DNA from: Methylovirgula sp.
Lineage (GTDB): Bacteria; Pseudomonadota; Alphaproteobacteria; Rhizobiales; Beijerinckiaceae
Assembly (NCBI GenBank): GCA_030038595.1
Contig: JASHSW010000126.1
Span: 1-15,412 of the forward strand
Length of the DNA stretch: 15,412 nucleotides
Direction of reading: 5' to 3'
Shown one piece after another: positions 1 through 8,254 of the stretch. The notes beneath the pieces were generated by a model. It saw nothing but the letters and a program-made list of their open reading frames with translations, searched no databases and had not been told where the DNA came from. The translations under genes were made by a program, and so were the position numbers. The first letter of the stretch is position 1, and every line of letters begins with the position of its first letter.

Positions 1-57
<57 letters not shown>

Positions 58-172
58 TAACTAGGCTCCACCACCGCCAGGCCCGTCCGATGTGCCCGTG
101 CGGGCATGGATCTAGGCGAACGGAGGGGTTCGCGCAAGCGTCGGATCCGGCAACGCCAAGCCGCGAACGGGC

Positions 173-192
173 GCCGCGGCCGAAGCCGCGGC
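173..192 (-). terminator. Stable UUCG hairpin just after leuA
   Basis: Eight bases past the leuA stop, the minus strand shows an 8-bp perfect stem GCCGCGGC closed by a UUCG tetraloop with the especially stable C(UUCG)G closing pair. No T-run follows, so it is not a textbook intrinsic terminator. It may instead protect the leuA mRNA 3' end or act with a termination factor. A second short palindrome, TGCCCG-TG-CGGGCA at 93-106, lies between this hairpin and tRNA-Lys. The hairpin is seen directly; the terminator role is inferred. Confidence 0.5.
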
Positions 193-199
193 ACCGATC

Positions 200-1774
200 T
201 TAGCCCGCCAGGATCTCCGGCCGGTGCCGGCCGCGCTTCACCATCAGCTTGTTCAAAGCGGCGATATAGGCGCGCGCCGAAGCAACCAGCGTATCGGGAT
301 CGGCGCCGCGCGCCGTTACCGTCTTGCCATCCTCCGCCAGCCGCACCGAGACTTCCGCCTGCGCATCGGTGCCCTCGGTCACGGCATGGACCTGGTAGAG
401 CTCGAGCACCGCCTCATGCGGCACCAGCGCGCGGATCGCGTTGAAGATCGCATCGATCGGGCCATTGCCGGTCGCCTGATAGGTCAAGCGCCGGCCGTCA
501 ACGTCGATCGTCAATGCCGCCGATTGCGGGCCGCCCGTCCCGGCAATGACCGAGAGCGCGACGAGCTTGATGCGCTCGTGCGCATGCACGATCTCGTCAT
601 CGACGAGGGCGACGAGGTCTTCGTCGTAAACGGTCTTCTTGCGGTCAGCCAGGTCCTTGAACCGGAGGAAGGCGTCTTCGAACGCGTTGTCGCCGAGCTC
701 GTAGCCGAGCTCCTTCAGCTTCTCCTTGAAGGCGTGGCGGCCGGAGTGCTTGCCCATGACGAGCGAGGTCTTGCCAACGCCGACGCTCTCCGGCGTCATG
801 ATCTCGTAGGTTCCCGCATGTTTCAGCATACCGTCCTGATGGATGCCGGCCTCGTGCGCGAAAGCGTTTCGCCCGACGATCGCCTTGTTGTACTGCACCG
901 GAAAGGAGCTTACGGCGGAAACGAGCTTCGAGGCTCGGGTGAGCATGCTCGCGTCGATGCTCGTGTGATAGGGCAATCGGTCGGCGCGCACTTTCAGCGC
1001 CATCACGATCTCTTCCAGCGCCGCGTTTCCGGCGCGCTCGCCGAGCCCGTTCATCGTGCATTCGACCTGCCGCGCGCCGCCTTTGATGCCGGCCAGCGAA
1101 TTGGCGACGGCAAGTCCGAGATCGTCATGGCAGTGGACGGAAAAGACCGCCTTGTCGGAATCGGGCACCCGGGCGCGCACCGTTTCGAACAACGCCTGAT
1201 ATTCTTCCGCGATCGTATAGCCAACCGTGTCGGGAATGTTGATCGTCGTGGCGCCGGCCTTGATCGCCAGTTCCACGCAGCGGCAAAGGAAATCGATCTC
1301 GCTCCGGGTCCCGTCCTCGGCCGACCATTCGACGTCGGCGACGTAATTGCGCGCCCGCTTGACGCTGGCGGTGACCATTTCGAGAACCTCGGCCGGCTCC
1401 TTGTTGAGCTTGAACTTCATGTGCAGCGGCGAGGTGGAGATGAACGTATGGATGCGCGGCTGCGCCGCGTGACGCAACGCCTCGCCGGCGCGGTCGATGT
1501 CCTTGGCCGCCGATCGCGCCAGCCCGGCGACGGTGGCGCGTTTCACGCGCTGCGCCACTTGGGCGACCGCTTCGAAATCGCCTTCCGAGGCGATCGGAAA
1601 CCCGGCTTCGATGATATCGACGCCCATGGCGTCGAGGAGTTCGGCGACTTTGAGCTTCTCCTCGAGCGTCATCGAGGCGCCGGGCGATTGCTCGCCGTCG
1701 CGCAGCGTAGTGTCGAAGATAAGAATTCGGTCGCTTTCGGCGCGCGGCGCAGCGCCTGGATTTGAGTCGATCAT
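200..1774 (-). CDS. leuA: 2-isopropylmalate synthase
   Basis: Catalyses the first committed step of leucine synthesis in the cytoplasm: acetyl-CoA plus 2-oxoisovalerate gives 2-isopropylmalate. The 524-residue protein has nearly the length of E. coli LeuA. The HMGL-like TIM barrel opens with [10 protein letters not shown] (residues 21-30). The expected divalent-metal ligands are visible: D26, H214 and H216 in HCHDDLG, and N250 in NGLGERAGN. The C-terminal third (about 395-510) matches the LeuA allosteric domain, including [12 protein letters not shown], so leucine feedback inhibition is likely. The ATG at 1774 follows AAGG with a 9-base gap. The gene stands alone, behind a 303-base leader with a candidate leucine-rich leader peptide. 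No frameshift or missing key residue was seen. Confidence 0.97.
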   Translation of the reverse strand: MIDSNPGAAPRAESDRILIFDTTLRDGEQSPGASMTLEEKLKVAELLDAMGVDIIEAGFPIASEGDFEAVAQVAQRVKRATVAGLARSAAKDIDRAGEALRHAAQPRIHTFISTSPLHMKFKLNKEPAEVLEMVTASVKRARNYVADVEWSAEDGTRSEIDFLCRCVELAIKAGATTINIPDTVGYTIAEEYQALFETVRARVPDSDKAVFSVHCHDDLGLAVANSLAGIKGGARQVECTMNGLGERAGNAALEEIVMALKVRADRLPYHTSIDASMLTRASKLVSAVSSFPVQYNKAIVGRNAFAHEAGIHQDGMLKHAGTYEIMTPESVGVGKTSLVMGKHSGRHAFKEKLKELGYELGDNAFEDAFLRFKDLADRKKTVYDEDLVALVDDEIVHAHERIKLVALSVIAGTGGPQSAALTIDVDGRRLTYQATGNGPIDAIFNAIRALVPHEAVLELYQVHAVTEGTDAQAEVSVRLAEDGKTVTARGADPDTLVASARAYIAALNKLMVKRGRHRPEILAG

Positions 1775-1817
1775 GGGATTTTACCTTGCTTCGTCCTTGC
1801 ACGGCTTGCTCAGGCAT

Positions 1818-1896
1818 CCCCTAAGGGCCTGGGCGAAGCCCGGCCGGCCCTCAGGGGCGCGTAAGGAGAAGCACGCGCGGCGAAACGCACGCCGCG
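1818..1896 (-). promoter_or_regulatory. Candidate leuA attenuator: three successive hairpins
   Basis: On the minus strand, in transcription order, there are three hairpins. Hairpin A (1896-1876) is CGCGGCG, loop TGCGTTT, CGCCGCG. Hairpin B (1878-1857) is GCGCGT, a 10-base loop, ACGCGC; the loop holds the three leucine codons of the candidate leader peptide. Hairpin C (1857-1818) has 12-base arms CCCCTGAGGGCC and GGCCCTTAGGGG, paired throughout if one G-U is allowed, with an inner stem GGGC-TTC-GCCC. A and B share bases 1876-1878 and cannot both form fully; B and C share base 1857. The leader stop codon lies in the first arm of C. No T-run follows C, so control could be at translation or through a non-classical terminator. 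Structures are read by eye, with no energies computed. Confidence 0.5.
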
Positions 1897-1931
1897 AGGA
1901 AAGCGAGCCCACACACCTTGGAAACTTGCAT
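1851..1931 (-). CDS. Candidate leucine-rich leader peptide upstream of leuA
   Basis: A 26-codon frame opens with ATG at 1931 and ends with TGA at 1853-1851, 76 bases before leuA. The peptide ends in RVLLLTRP, with leucine codons CTT CTC CTT in a row, and has five leucines in all. Three leucine codons just before the stop and a strong hairpin are what a leader peptide for leucine attenuation would show. Against it, no clear ribosome-binding site precedes the ATG, and the frame stays open further upstream (to about 2039), so the start is uncertain. Function is inferred from position and codon content only. Confidence 0.42.
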   Translation of the reverse strand: MQVSKVCGLAFLAACVSPRVLLLTRP

Positions 1932-1980
1932 TACTGCCGCGATTTGCACGAGCGATCTCGGATTCGAAGAATTCCAGCGA

Positions 1981-2009
1981 GATGTAGACGAAGGGGGAAG
2001 GAAGGGCAA
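1981..2009 (-). promoter_or_regulatory. Possible leuA leader promoter
   Basis: On the minus strand, TTGCCC (2009-2004) and TACATC (1986-1981) are separated by 17 bases. This would start transcription near 1974 and give a 5' leader of about 40 bases before the candidate leader peptide. The -10 match is poor (three of six), so this is only the best-placed candidate in the 303-base gap between the RND gene and leuA. Confidence 0.27.
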
Positions 2010-2053
2010 GGCCCGCAGCGCGCCGCCCGATCGACCCAAAACGCCGGAAGAAA

Positions 2054-2065
2054 GGCCGCAAGGCC
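2054..2065 (-). terminator. Weak hairpin after the RND operon
   Basis: Just past the RND stop codon, the minus strand reads GGCC-TTGC-GGCC followed by TTTCTT. The stem is only four base pairs, so termination here is plausible but unproven. Confidence 0.3.
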
Positions 2066-2077
2066 AATACCTTAGGC

Positions 2078-5000
2078 CTATTCCAACGGCGCAAGGGCCG
2101 GCAGATGCGCACGCTTGTCCTCGGCCGGATGCGCGCTGTCGCCGGTAACGTCGAGCAGTTCGTCCGAAGCGGTCGCGGTGAACCGCCCATAACGCAAGGC
2201 GAGCGGCGGCAAGATGAACAGGTTGAGCGCCGCCGAGGTGAACAGGCCGCCGAGAATGACCAGCGCCATCGGACCTTCGATTTCGTGGCCCGGCGAATGC
2301 AATCCGATGGCCAAGGGCAAAAGCCCCAGACCGGTGACCAGCGACGTCATCAGCACAGCCGCGAGCCGGTCGCCGGCGCCGCGCACGGCGGTGTCGATAT
2401 TCCAGGAGCGCGCATCGACGGCGACCAGATGCTCGTAGTGCGAGATCATCATCATCGAATTGCGCAAGGTGATGCCGAACAGCGTGACGAATCCGACCAG
2501 CGATCCAAGCGACAACACGCTACCCGAAAGAAACACCGCAACGACCCCGCCAACCAAAGCGAACGGAAGGTTCGCCAGCGTCACTACGAGATTGCGCCAA
2601 TTGCGCGTGACGACCGACAGCAGGAGCACAATGCCGATGCCGGCGCAGATCCCCTTCAAAGTAAGGTCGGTTTGTGCCTGCGCCTGCCCCTCCGCGGCGC
2701 CGGAATAAACGATATAGGTGTCGGCCGGCAGTTTGACTTTGGCCGCGATCTCTCGGCGGGCCTCCTGAACGAAAGAAGTGGGGTCGCGCCCCACCACATC
2801 CAAAGTGATGGACTGCAGCCGCCGTCCGCCTTGGTGTTGAATCTCGTAGAGGCCGGACGAGGCCTTGACGTCGGCCACCTGGCGCAGACGGACGTAGGTG
2901 CCGTCCGGCGCTTGAATCGGCAGGTCGCGAATATCGGCGATGTTGCCCTTGCCTTGGGCGAGCCGCACGACGACATCGAAAACACGGTCACCCTCGTAGG
3001 TCTGCCCGACTACGTCGCCTTGGTAGGCGGTGCGCACGACGTCGAGAATCCCGGCGGGATCGAACCCCCAGCGGCGCAGATCGGCGGGGCGTAGCTTGAT
3101 CGTGATCTGCGGCAGACCGAGCGGCGATTCCATTTCGACCGAGCTGGCGCCCGGAATGCCGCGCAGCACTTCGGCAACGCGTTCCGCGGTGTTGTTGATG
3201 ACGTTGAGATCGCTGCCGTAGACGTTCACGGCGACCGGGGTCGTGTAGCCCGAGAAGGTTTCGTTGACGCGTTCGGTCAGGAACGTATTGGCGGAGAAAT
3301 TGACTCCCGGGAAATTCGTCAATTTCTTCAAGATGTCCGATTTGGCGGTTTGCGCCGCCAAGCTCGAGAACGACTTCAGTTCGACCTCGAACTCGCTCTG
3401 ATGCAAGCCGTGCGTGTCGCCGGCGGCGGCCCGCTCGGCGCGCCCCACCCGCTGCGCGACAGAGCGGACGATCGGGAGCTGCAGCAAGGCCGCCGTCACG
3501 CGCGCTCCCATCCGCAGCGATTCGGAGGTGGCGGTGCCCGGCATGACGGTCATGTGAAGGATGAAATGCCCTTCTTGAAGATCGGGAAGGAAGGTCTCTC
3601 CGAACGAGGGCAGGAGCGCGATGCCGCCAATCGTCAGGATCGCGGCCGTGGCGATCGCCAGGCGCGGCGCTTTCACCACGCGGCGCAGGATCCCTTCGTA
3701 GCCGCCCCGCGTCCATTGGATGACCGGCGGCACCCGCTCTTTCGTATGTTTCGGCAGAAACAGCAGCGAGAGCGCCGGCGTCACGGTGATGGCGACGATC
3801 AGCGAGGCCAAGACCGCGAAGATGTAGGTGAGACCGAGGGGGGCGAACAAACGGCCGGCGACGCCCGACAGGGTGACCACGGGAAGGAATACGAGGAGTA
3901 CGGCGAACGTCGCATAGACCACGGCGCTACGCACCTCGTAGGTCGCCTCCAATACGACGCGCGCCGGCGGGCGCGGCTCGTGCCGCTGCCGGTTCTCGCG
4001 CAACCGACGGGTGATATTTTCGATGCCGATGACCGCGTCGTCGACAACCTCGCCGAGCGCGATCGCCAGACCGCCGAGGGTCATGGTGTTGAGCGTCACC
4101 CCATAGGCCTGCAAGACGACCACGGCGGCAAGCAGCGAGATCGGGATGGCCGAACAGCAGATCGCGGCGGCGCGCAGGTCGAAGAGGAAAAGAATGAGCA
4201 CGACCACGACCAGGGCGCCGCCGATGAGCAGCGAAGAGCGCAGATTGTCGGTCGCCGCGATGATGAAGTTGGCCGGGCGGAACAGACCGCCGTGCAGCGT
4301 CACGCCTTCCTTCGCCAAAGTTGGCCGAAGGTCGGCGAGCGCCGCTTCGATGCTTTTGGTGACGTCGAGCGTGTTGGCGCCGTATTGCTCGTCGATATTC
4401 ATCACGACGCCCGGCTGGCCCATGATCGCGGCGGCGCCGATCGCCGGCTCCGGTGCCGTGACGACGTCCGCCACGTCTCCGAGGACGACGCTGCCGCCGT
4501 TCTGCCGCGCCACGACCGTGCGCGCGATTTCGGCCGGCCCGATCGACTGAACGTCCGCCTGCAAGGTGATGCGTTGGTTGGGGGTGCTGACAAAGCCGCT
4601 GCCGCGCACGCCGGTGGCGCGTCGCGCCGCGGCGAGTACGTCGTTCATGCCCAGCCCGAAGCGAATGAGTCGATCCGGATGCACGATGATCTGCGTCGAT
4701 TTCTGCTCGCCGCCGAAGATTTCCGCACCCGCCACGCCCGGGACGGACAACAGGCTCGGGCGCACCACCCAAGTCGCAATAGTGCGCAGCTGCATCAACG
4801 ATTGCTTGTTGGAGGTCAGACCGATTACCAGCACGGTCGCCGCCGAGGAAGTGAGCGGGGTCATCGACGGCGGCTTGACTCCGGCCGGCAGCTGGTCGGT
4901 GACCGCCGCCAAACGCTCCGCCACCAGTTGCCGATCATGAAAGAGATCGGTGTTCGGGTCGAAATAGACCTTAATGTCGGAGAGTCCGCCGATCGAGCTC

Positions 5001-5269
5001 GAGGTAATGCGCTGCAGATTGGGGGCGCCGTTGATTGACGACTCGATCGGCCGCGTGACCAGCGTCTCGACCTGCTCCGATGCGAAGCCGGGAGCTTCGG
5101 TCTGCACGTCGACCTGCGGCGGGGCAAATTCCGGAAAGGCGTCGTAGCTGCCGTGGCCGAGGACATAGATGCCGTAGGCAACGAGTAGGCAGGCGAGCAC
5201 GACGACGATGGCGCGAAAGCGCAGCGCGAAGCGGATTATGAAAGCCTGGAGGCCGACGACGCGCATCAT
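2078..5269 (-). CDS. CusA/CzcA-type RND efflux pump (inner-membrane permease)
   Basis: A proton-driven RND transporter of the heavy-metal efflux (HME) type, the inner-membrane engine of a tripartite pump. At 1063 residues it has the family's usual length. The first transmembrane helix is near residues 18-38; the large periplasmic loop begins with a segment similar to other HME pumps (FAPPQVDVQTEAPGFASEQVE). The TM4 motif reads GEVVDDAVIGIEN: D410 and E417 align with the conserved D and E of CzcA and CusA. The extra aspartate seen in CzcA (DFG) is replaced by alanine, as in CusA-like pumps. The substrate cannot be assigned. I chose ATG at 5269, two bases after the adaptor stop and behind GAGGA; a longer frame to 5452 overlaps the adaptor gene and lacks homology. 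It is last of three genes in the operon. Confidence 0.93.
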   Translation of the reverse strand: MMRVVGLQAFIIRFALRFRAIVVVLACLLVAYGIYVLGHGSYDAFPEFAPPQVDVQTEAPGFASEQVETLVTRPIESSINGAPNLQRITSSSIGGLSDIKVYFDPNTDLFHDRQLVAERLAAVTDQLPAGVKPPSMTPLTSSAATVLVIGLTSNKQSLMQLRTIATWVVRPSLLSVPGVAGAEIFGGEQKSTQIIVHPDRLIRFGLGMNDVLAAARRATGVRGSGFVSTPNQRITLQADVQSIGPAEIARTVVARQNGGSVVLGDVADVVTAPEPAIGAAAIMGQPGVVMNIDEQYGANTLDVTKSIEAALADLRPTLAKEGVTLHGGLFRPANFIIAATDNLRSSLLIGGALVVVVLILFLFDLRAAAICCSAIPISLLAAVVVLQAYGVTLNTMTLGGLAIALGEVVDDAVIGIENITRRLRENRQRHEPRPPARVVLEATYEVRSAVVYATFAVLLVFLPVVTLSGVAGRLFAPLGLTYIFAVLASLIVAITVTPALSLLFLPKHTKERVPPVIQWTRGGYEGILRRVVKAPRLAIATAAILTIGGIALLPSFGETFLPDLQEGHFILHMTVMPGTATSESLRMGARVTAALLQLPIVRSVAQRVGRAERAAAGDTHGLHQSEFEVELKSFSSLAAQTAKSDILKKLTNFPGVNFSANTFLTERVNETFSGYTTPVAVNVYGSDLNVINNTAERVAEVLRGIPGASSVEMESPLGLPQITIKLRPADLRRWGFDPAGILDVVRTAYQGDVVGQTYEGDRVFDVVVRLAQGKGNIADIRDLPIQAPDGTYVRLRQVADVKASSGLYEIQHQGGRRLQSITLDVVGRDPTSFVQEARREIAAKVKLPADTYIVYSGAAEGQAQAQTDLTLKGICAGIGIVLLLSVVTRNWRNLVVTLANLPFALVGGVVAVFLSGSVLSLGSLVGFVTLFGITLRNSMMMISHYEHLVAVDARSWNIDTAVRGAGDRLAAVLMTSLVTGLGLLPLAIGLHSPGHEIEGPMALVILGGLFTSAALNLFILPPLALRYGRFTATASDELLDVTGDSAHPAEDKRAHLPALAPLE

Positions 5270-5271
5270 CG

Positions 5272-6330
5272 CTAATCCTCGACCGGGACCTGCGCGCGGA
5301 ATTCCTCGGAAAGCAACATCTGCGCGCCGCGCACGACGACTTCTGTGCCAGCCGGCAGGTCGGTAACGATGTATCCGTCGTCGGCCGCTGGACGATTGGG
5401 GGAGATTTCGCGGCGGATAAAGGTATTCGCATCCGAGCGCACGTAGATCCAAGCTTGGCCCTCGAGCCAGATGACGGATGAGTTGGGGACCACCAATCCG
5501 GGTCGCGCCGATTTGACCGCCATCGAGACATCGAGATTTAAGCCGGGCAGCAGCTCGTCCCGCGCCGCGGCGACGTAAAGGTAGCTCACTCCCTGGAGCT
5601 TCGGATTGACGGCAGTCGCCAGTGAAACGTACCGAAGCGGTACACGGATCCTGCCATAGAGCGTTGCAATCGCGGTCTCCGGCGGCGCGTTGATGACGAC
5701 GTCGGGCGGCAGCGTCACTTTGAGAACGTAATCGCGCCGCGCGATCAGATCGCCGACCAACGGCGCATGGTCGGCGAGCGCCGCGCCGAGCACGTCTCCC
5801 CAGGCCTGGCGCGTAGTTTCCGCCAGGCTCGCAAGGCGGGCGCGAGCTGCGGCAAGCAGCGCTTGATCGGTGTCAGAGTTGCTCTGTGCGCTCTGCAACT
5901 GCGCCGCCGAGATATTCTGCTGGTCCTTGTAGAGAACCTGGGCGCGCTGCAGCGCCGCCTGCGAAATGAGAAGCTTGGCGGTCGCGCTTTTTACCTGCGC
6001 GTCGGCATCGGCGTATTGGCTGTTGAGCTCCGCCAAAGGCGTGGGATCGAGAACCGTCGCATAGCCGAGCACGGCCTCCTCGCCTGGCGTCGGCTTGAGC
6101 GGGGCGCATTCGATGCCGGCATTCTGCACGTCCGCCGGGCTCAAGGTGAGAACGGCCATGCCGTTTTTCATCGTTACGCGCGTCGGCGGATTGGCGATAC
6201 TTTCGTCTTCGTCGCTGTCGTCCGCCTTCGTTTGGCCGACGTAAGCGTGCGCGACCAATGCAAGGCCCCCGCCGATCGCCAGAAGCAGCAGAATCGCGGC
6301 AAGGAGCCGACCGGGGAGCGCCGACTTCAC
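5272..6330 (-). CDS. Periplasmic adaptor (membrane fusion protein) of the RND pump
   Basis: Joins the RND pump to the outer-membrane channel. The 352-residue protein has a single N-terminal membrane anchor or signal (about residues 8-28). An acidic stretch DDSDEDES follows at 37-44, then a lipoyl-like half, a helical hairpin (about 104-175, rich in A, Q and L heptads) and beta-barrel and membrane-proximal segments up to VPVED. This order fits the CusB/CzcB/HlyD families. The start is GTG at 6330, overlapping the TGA of the outer-membrane gene by four bases (GTGA), with GGAG eight bases upstream. The acidic stretch could bind cations in the periplasm, but that is a guess. The methionine-rich N-terminal metal site typical of CusB is not obvious. 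Confidence 0.9.
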   Translation of the reverse strand: MKSALPGRLLAAILLLLAIGGGLALVAHAYVGQTKADDSDEDESIANPPTRVTMKNGMAVLTLSPADVQNAGIECAPLKPTPGEEAVLGYATVLDPTPLAELNSQYADADAQVKSATAKLLISQAALQRAQVLYKDQQNISAAQLQSAQSNSDTDQALLAAARARLASLAETTRQAWGDVLGAALADHAPLVGDLIARRDYVLKVTLPPDVVINAPPETAIATLYGRIRVPLRYVSLATAVNPKLQGVSYLYVAAARDELLPGLNLDVSMAVKSARPGLVVPNSSVIWLEGQAWIYVRSDANTFIRREISPNRPAADDGYIVTDLPAGTEVVVRGAQMLLSEEFRAQVPVED

Positions 6331-7742
6331 GTCGCCGACTCCGGTGGCGCAGCCGACAGGATATCGGGTCCGTAGAGAGAGCGCTGCAGAGCGTCTTCGA
6401 GGCTGCCTAGCGCCTGGCGCTGCCGCACGAGGGCATCGAACCGGGCGAGCGCCGTCACCGCGGCCTCGGCTTGCGCTGCGAGGAGGGCGGGGCGGTCGAT
6501 CTGGCCGGCGCGGAACGAGTTTTCCATTTGTGCGCTACGGCGCTGTTCTTCGGCCAGCAGCGCGTCGGCGACGGCGAGCGTCTGCGTGGACTTGCGGTAC
6601 GCCGTTGCGGCCGCGTCGATGGCGCCGATCACCTGCGCCTGAAGGGCGGTAAAGGTTGCCGCGGCTTGCTGTCGCTTAGCGAACGCCTCGGCGATCGGCC
6701 CCTGGTTCTGGTTGAAGATCGGCAGCGTCGTGCTGAGATTGAGTTCGTATTGGTTGATCCCGTACTCGTACGTATAGCCGGGACTCAAAATCAAGTTCGG
6801 ATATTGGTTGGCGACGGCGAGACGTAGCGCCGACTGCGCCGCTTCATAGTCGGCGAGGCTCGCCTGAATGTCGCTGCGTTCGGTCAGCGCCTCGCGCCGC
6901 CAGTTGGCGGAATCCAAGGCGATCTGCGGCGGATGATCGAAAGCGCTCGTTTCCAAGTCGGCGCCGTCGAGCGCCTCGACGGGAACGCCGATCGCCGTAG
7001 CAAGCTGCACGCGGGCTTCGGCGGCGACCTGTTCGAGGTCTTGAACCGAAAGCTCGATTTCTTCCCGGTTGATGCGTTCGCGCTGCAGATCGAGGGCGGA
7101 CGCGGCGCCGTTGGTGAGGCGATGTTCGAGGAGATCGACCAGTTGCTCCTCGGCGCTAAGCCGCTGCTTGGTAAGCGCCAGACGTCGCTCAGCGGCCCAG
7201 ACCGCGAGCAGCGCGGCGCGTACGCGGCCGCGCACCTGCCAGGCGGCGGTCGCGAGATCATGACGCGCTGCATCGGCGAGATGTTGGGCCTGCGCGGTGC
7301 GGGCTTCGCGCTTGCCGAACGTCTCGAGCATGAAATCCACCACGGGGCCGATGGTCAGCGGCGCGGCGCCAATCGGAATGGCCTCCGGCACGAGGCCTTG
7401 GCCGATAATGTTCGTAAAGTTGAGGACCGGGTTGGGATATTCCGCGGCAGTAACCGCCGCCGCTCTTGCCGCCGCCAATTTGGCGTGCGCGATGGCGAGG
7501 TCGGGATGATAGTAGAGCGCGGCAAGCGTCAAGGTCGTAAGATCCCATTTGACGGGTTGCGGGTCGCCGTTCGGATGTATCGCCAACGCGACGAACTGGC
7601 GCAGCCGCGGGTTCGCGAGACTGCGGCTATCGAGCGACTGCGCATTGGCGGCGGCCGAGATCGGTTCCGGCTGGTAGGTTACGCAGCCGCTGACGAGCAT
7701 GCTTGCGCATGCCACAAAAAGAAAACCACGCGTACACGACAT
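6327..7742 (-). CDS. TolC/OprM-family outer-membrane efflux lipoprotein
   Basis: Forms the outer-membrane and periplasmic channel of the pump. From ATG at 7742 the protein has 471 residues. It begins with a short basic segment, a hydrophobic stretch and a lipobox LVSGC, predicting signal peptidase II cleavage before C20 and lipid anchoring. The body is helical with the duplicated outer-membrane efflux protein pattern (for example AALYYHPDLAIAHAKLAAAR and the second-half SALRLAVANQYPNLILSPGY). A frame extending to 7967 is possible, but its extra 75 residues look non-coding and would bury the lipobox. GGAG lies about 13 bases before the chosen ATG, which is rather far. First gene of the operon, so the promoter should lie in 7743-8057. 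Confidence 0.9.
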   Translation of the reverse strand: MSCTRGFLFVACASMLVSGCVTYQPEPISAAANAQSLDSRSLANPRLRQFVALAIHPNGDPQPVKWDLTTLTLAALYYHPDLAIAHAKLAAARAAAVTAAEYPNPVLNFTNIIGQGLVPEAIPIGAAPLTIGPVVDFMLETFGKREARTAQAQHLADAARHDLATAAWQVRGRVRAALLAVWAAERRLALTKQRLSAEEQLVDLLEHRLTNGAASALDLQRERINREEIELSVQDLEQVAAEARVQLATAIGVPVEALDGADLETSAFDHPPQIALDSANWRREALTERSDIQASLADYEAAQSALRLAVANQYPNLILSPGYTYEYGINQYELNLSTTLPIFNQNQGPIAEAFAKRQQAAATFTALQAQVIGAIDAAATAYRKSTQTLAVADALLAEEQRRSAQMENSFRAGQIDRPALLAAQAEAAVTALARFDALVRQRQALGSLEDALQRSLYGPDILSAAPPESAT

Positions 7743-8057
7743 CCGAAGCCCGGCTCTCCCCGCGTGGCGCCGCGATACGATGGCCGCCGGGAACTTCGGC
7801 AACCCCTCGCGCGAAATCCTGGTGCGATTTGGAACGCATGAACCGAGTGTATCGCTTACACGAGATTTAGGAAAGAATCCAAGTACAAAGGGGATATTTG
7901 CCGATAAATCCTGCCAAAGTCCGAACCCTCGGGCGCGTATCGCGTGACCGGCCCCGGGGCCCGGCACTCGCCAAACGGTAGCCGCGCACGGCGCGCCTTT
8001 CGAAGCGTGTCATCGTGCGGTGCAGACCGCGTCGAAATTTCGGATTTGCGGGAATGA
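7743..8057 (-). other. Intergenic region between tRNA-Phe and the efflux operon
   Basis: This 315-base stretch has no convincing gene. It must hold the promoter of the efflux operon and probably the end of the tRNA-Phe transcript. Visible are a GC-rich imperfect palindrome at 7948-7964 (a possible terminator stem without a T-run), an AT-richer stretch around 7861-7920 and the inverted repeat listed separately. No -35/-10 pair is strong enough to name. Confidence 0.55.
7847..7861. promoter_or_regulatory. Inverted repeat, candidate operator of the efflux operon
   Basis: The plus strand reads GTGTA-TCGCT-TACAC, a perfect 5-5-5 inverted repeat beside the most AT-rich part of the intergenic region, about 105 bases before the outer-membrane gene. 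On the minus strand its second arm forms TACACT, which could double as a -10 element. A dimeric repressor or activator would fit, but no regulator gene lies nearby to support this. Confidence 0.33.
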
Positions 8058-8133
<76 letters not shown>

Positions 8134-8148
8134 AGGGTGTGGGCCGGC

Positions 8149-8177
8149 TTTATAGAAAGCGCTATGCTGGATGTCCA
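8149..8177 (-). promoter_or_regulatory. Promoter of tRNA-Phe
   Basis: On the minus strand, TGGACA (8177-8172) and TATAAA (8154-8149) are spaced by exactly 17 bases; each matches five of six consensus bases. The -10 ends 15 bases before the mature tRNA 5' end, leaving a short leader for RNase P to remove. The best sigma-70-type promoter in the window. Confidence 0.72.
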
Positions 8178-8254
8178 GCGCGCCGCACGGCGCGCGGTTG
8201 CCGCGCTTGGCAGGCGCAGCTATAAGCGCCGCACTCCGAAGATCGCGAGGACAG

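Noticed and set aside
224-1765. 513-codon open frame on the plus strand opposite leuA
   Set aside because: It lies entirely opposite a certain gene, has a composition dominated by R, D, G and A, and shows no recognisable motif. Long antisense frames are expected in GC-rich coding sequence.
3350-5038. 562-codon open frame on the plus strand opposite the RND pump gene
   Set aside because: Same reasoning: rich in R, D, G and H, with no domain, and fully opposite a well-supported transporter gene.
8171-8254. 28-residue N-terminal extension of ndk
   Set aside because: It overlaps the tRNA-Phe promoter, is not conserved-looking, and GTG at 8255 gives the standard 140-residue enzyme with H117 in register.
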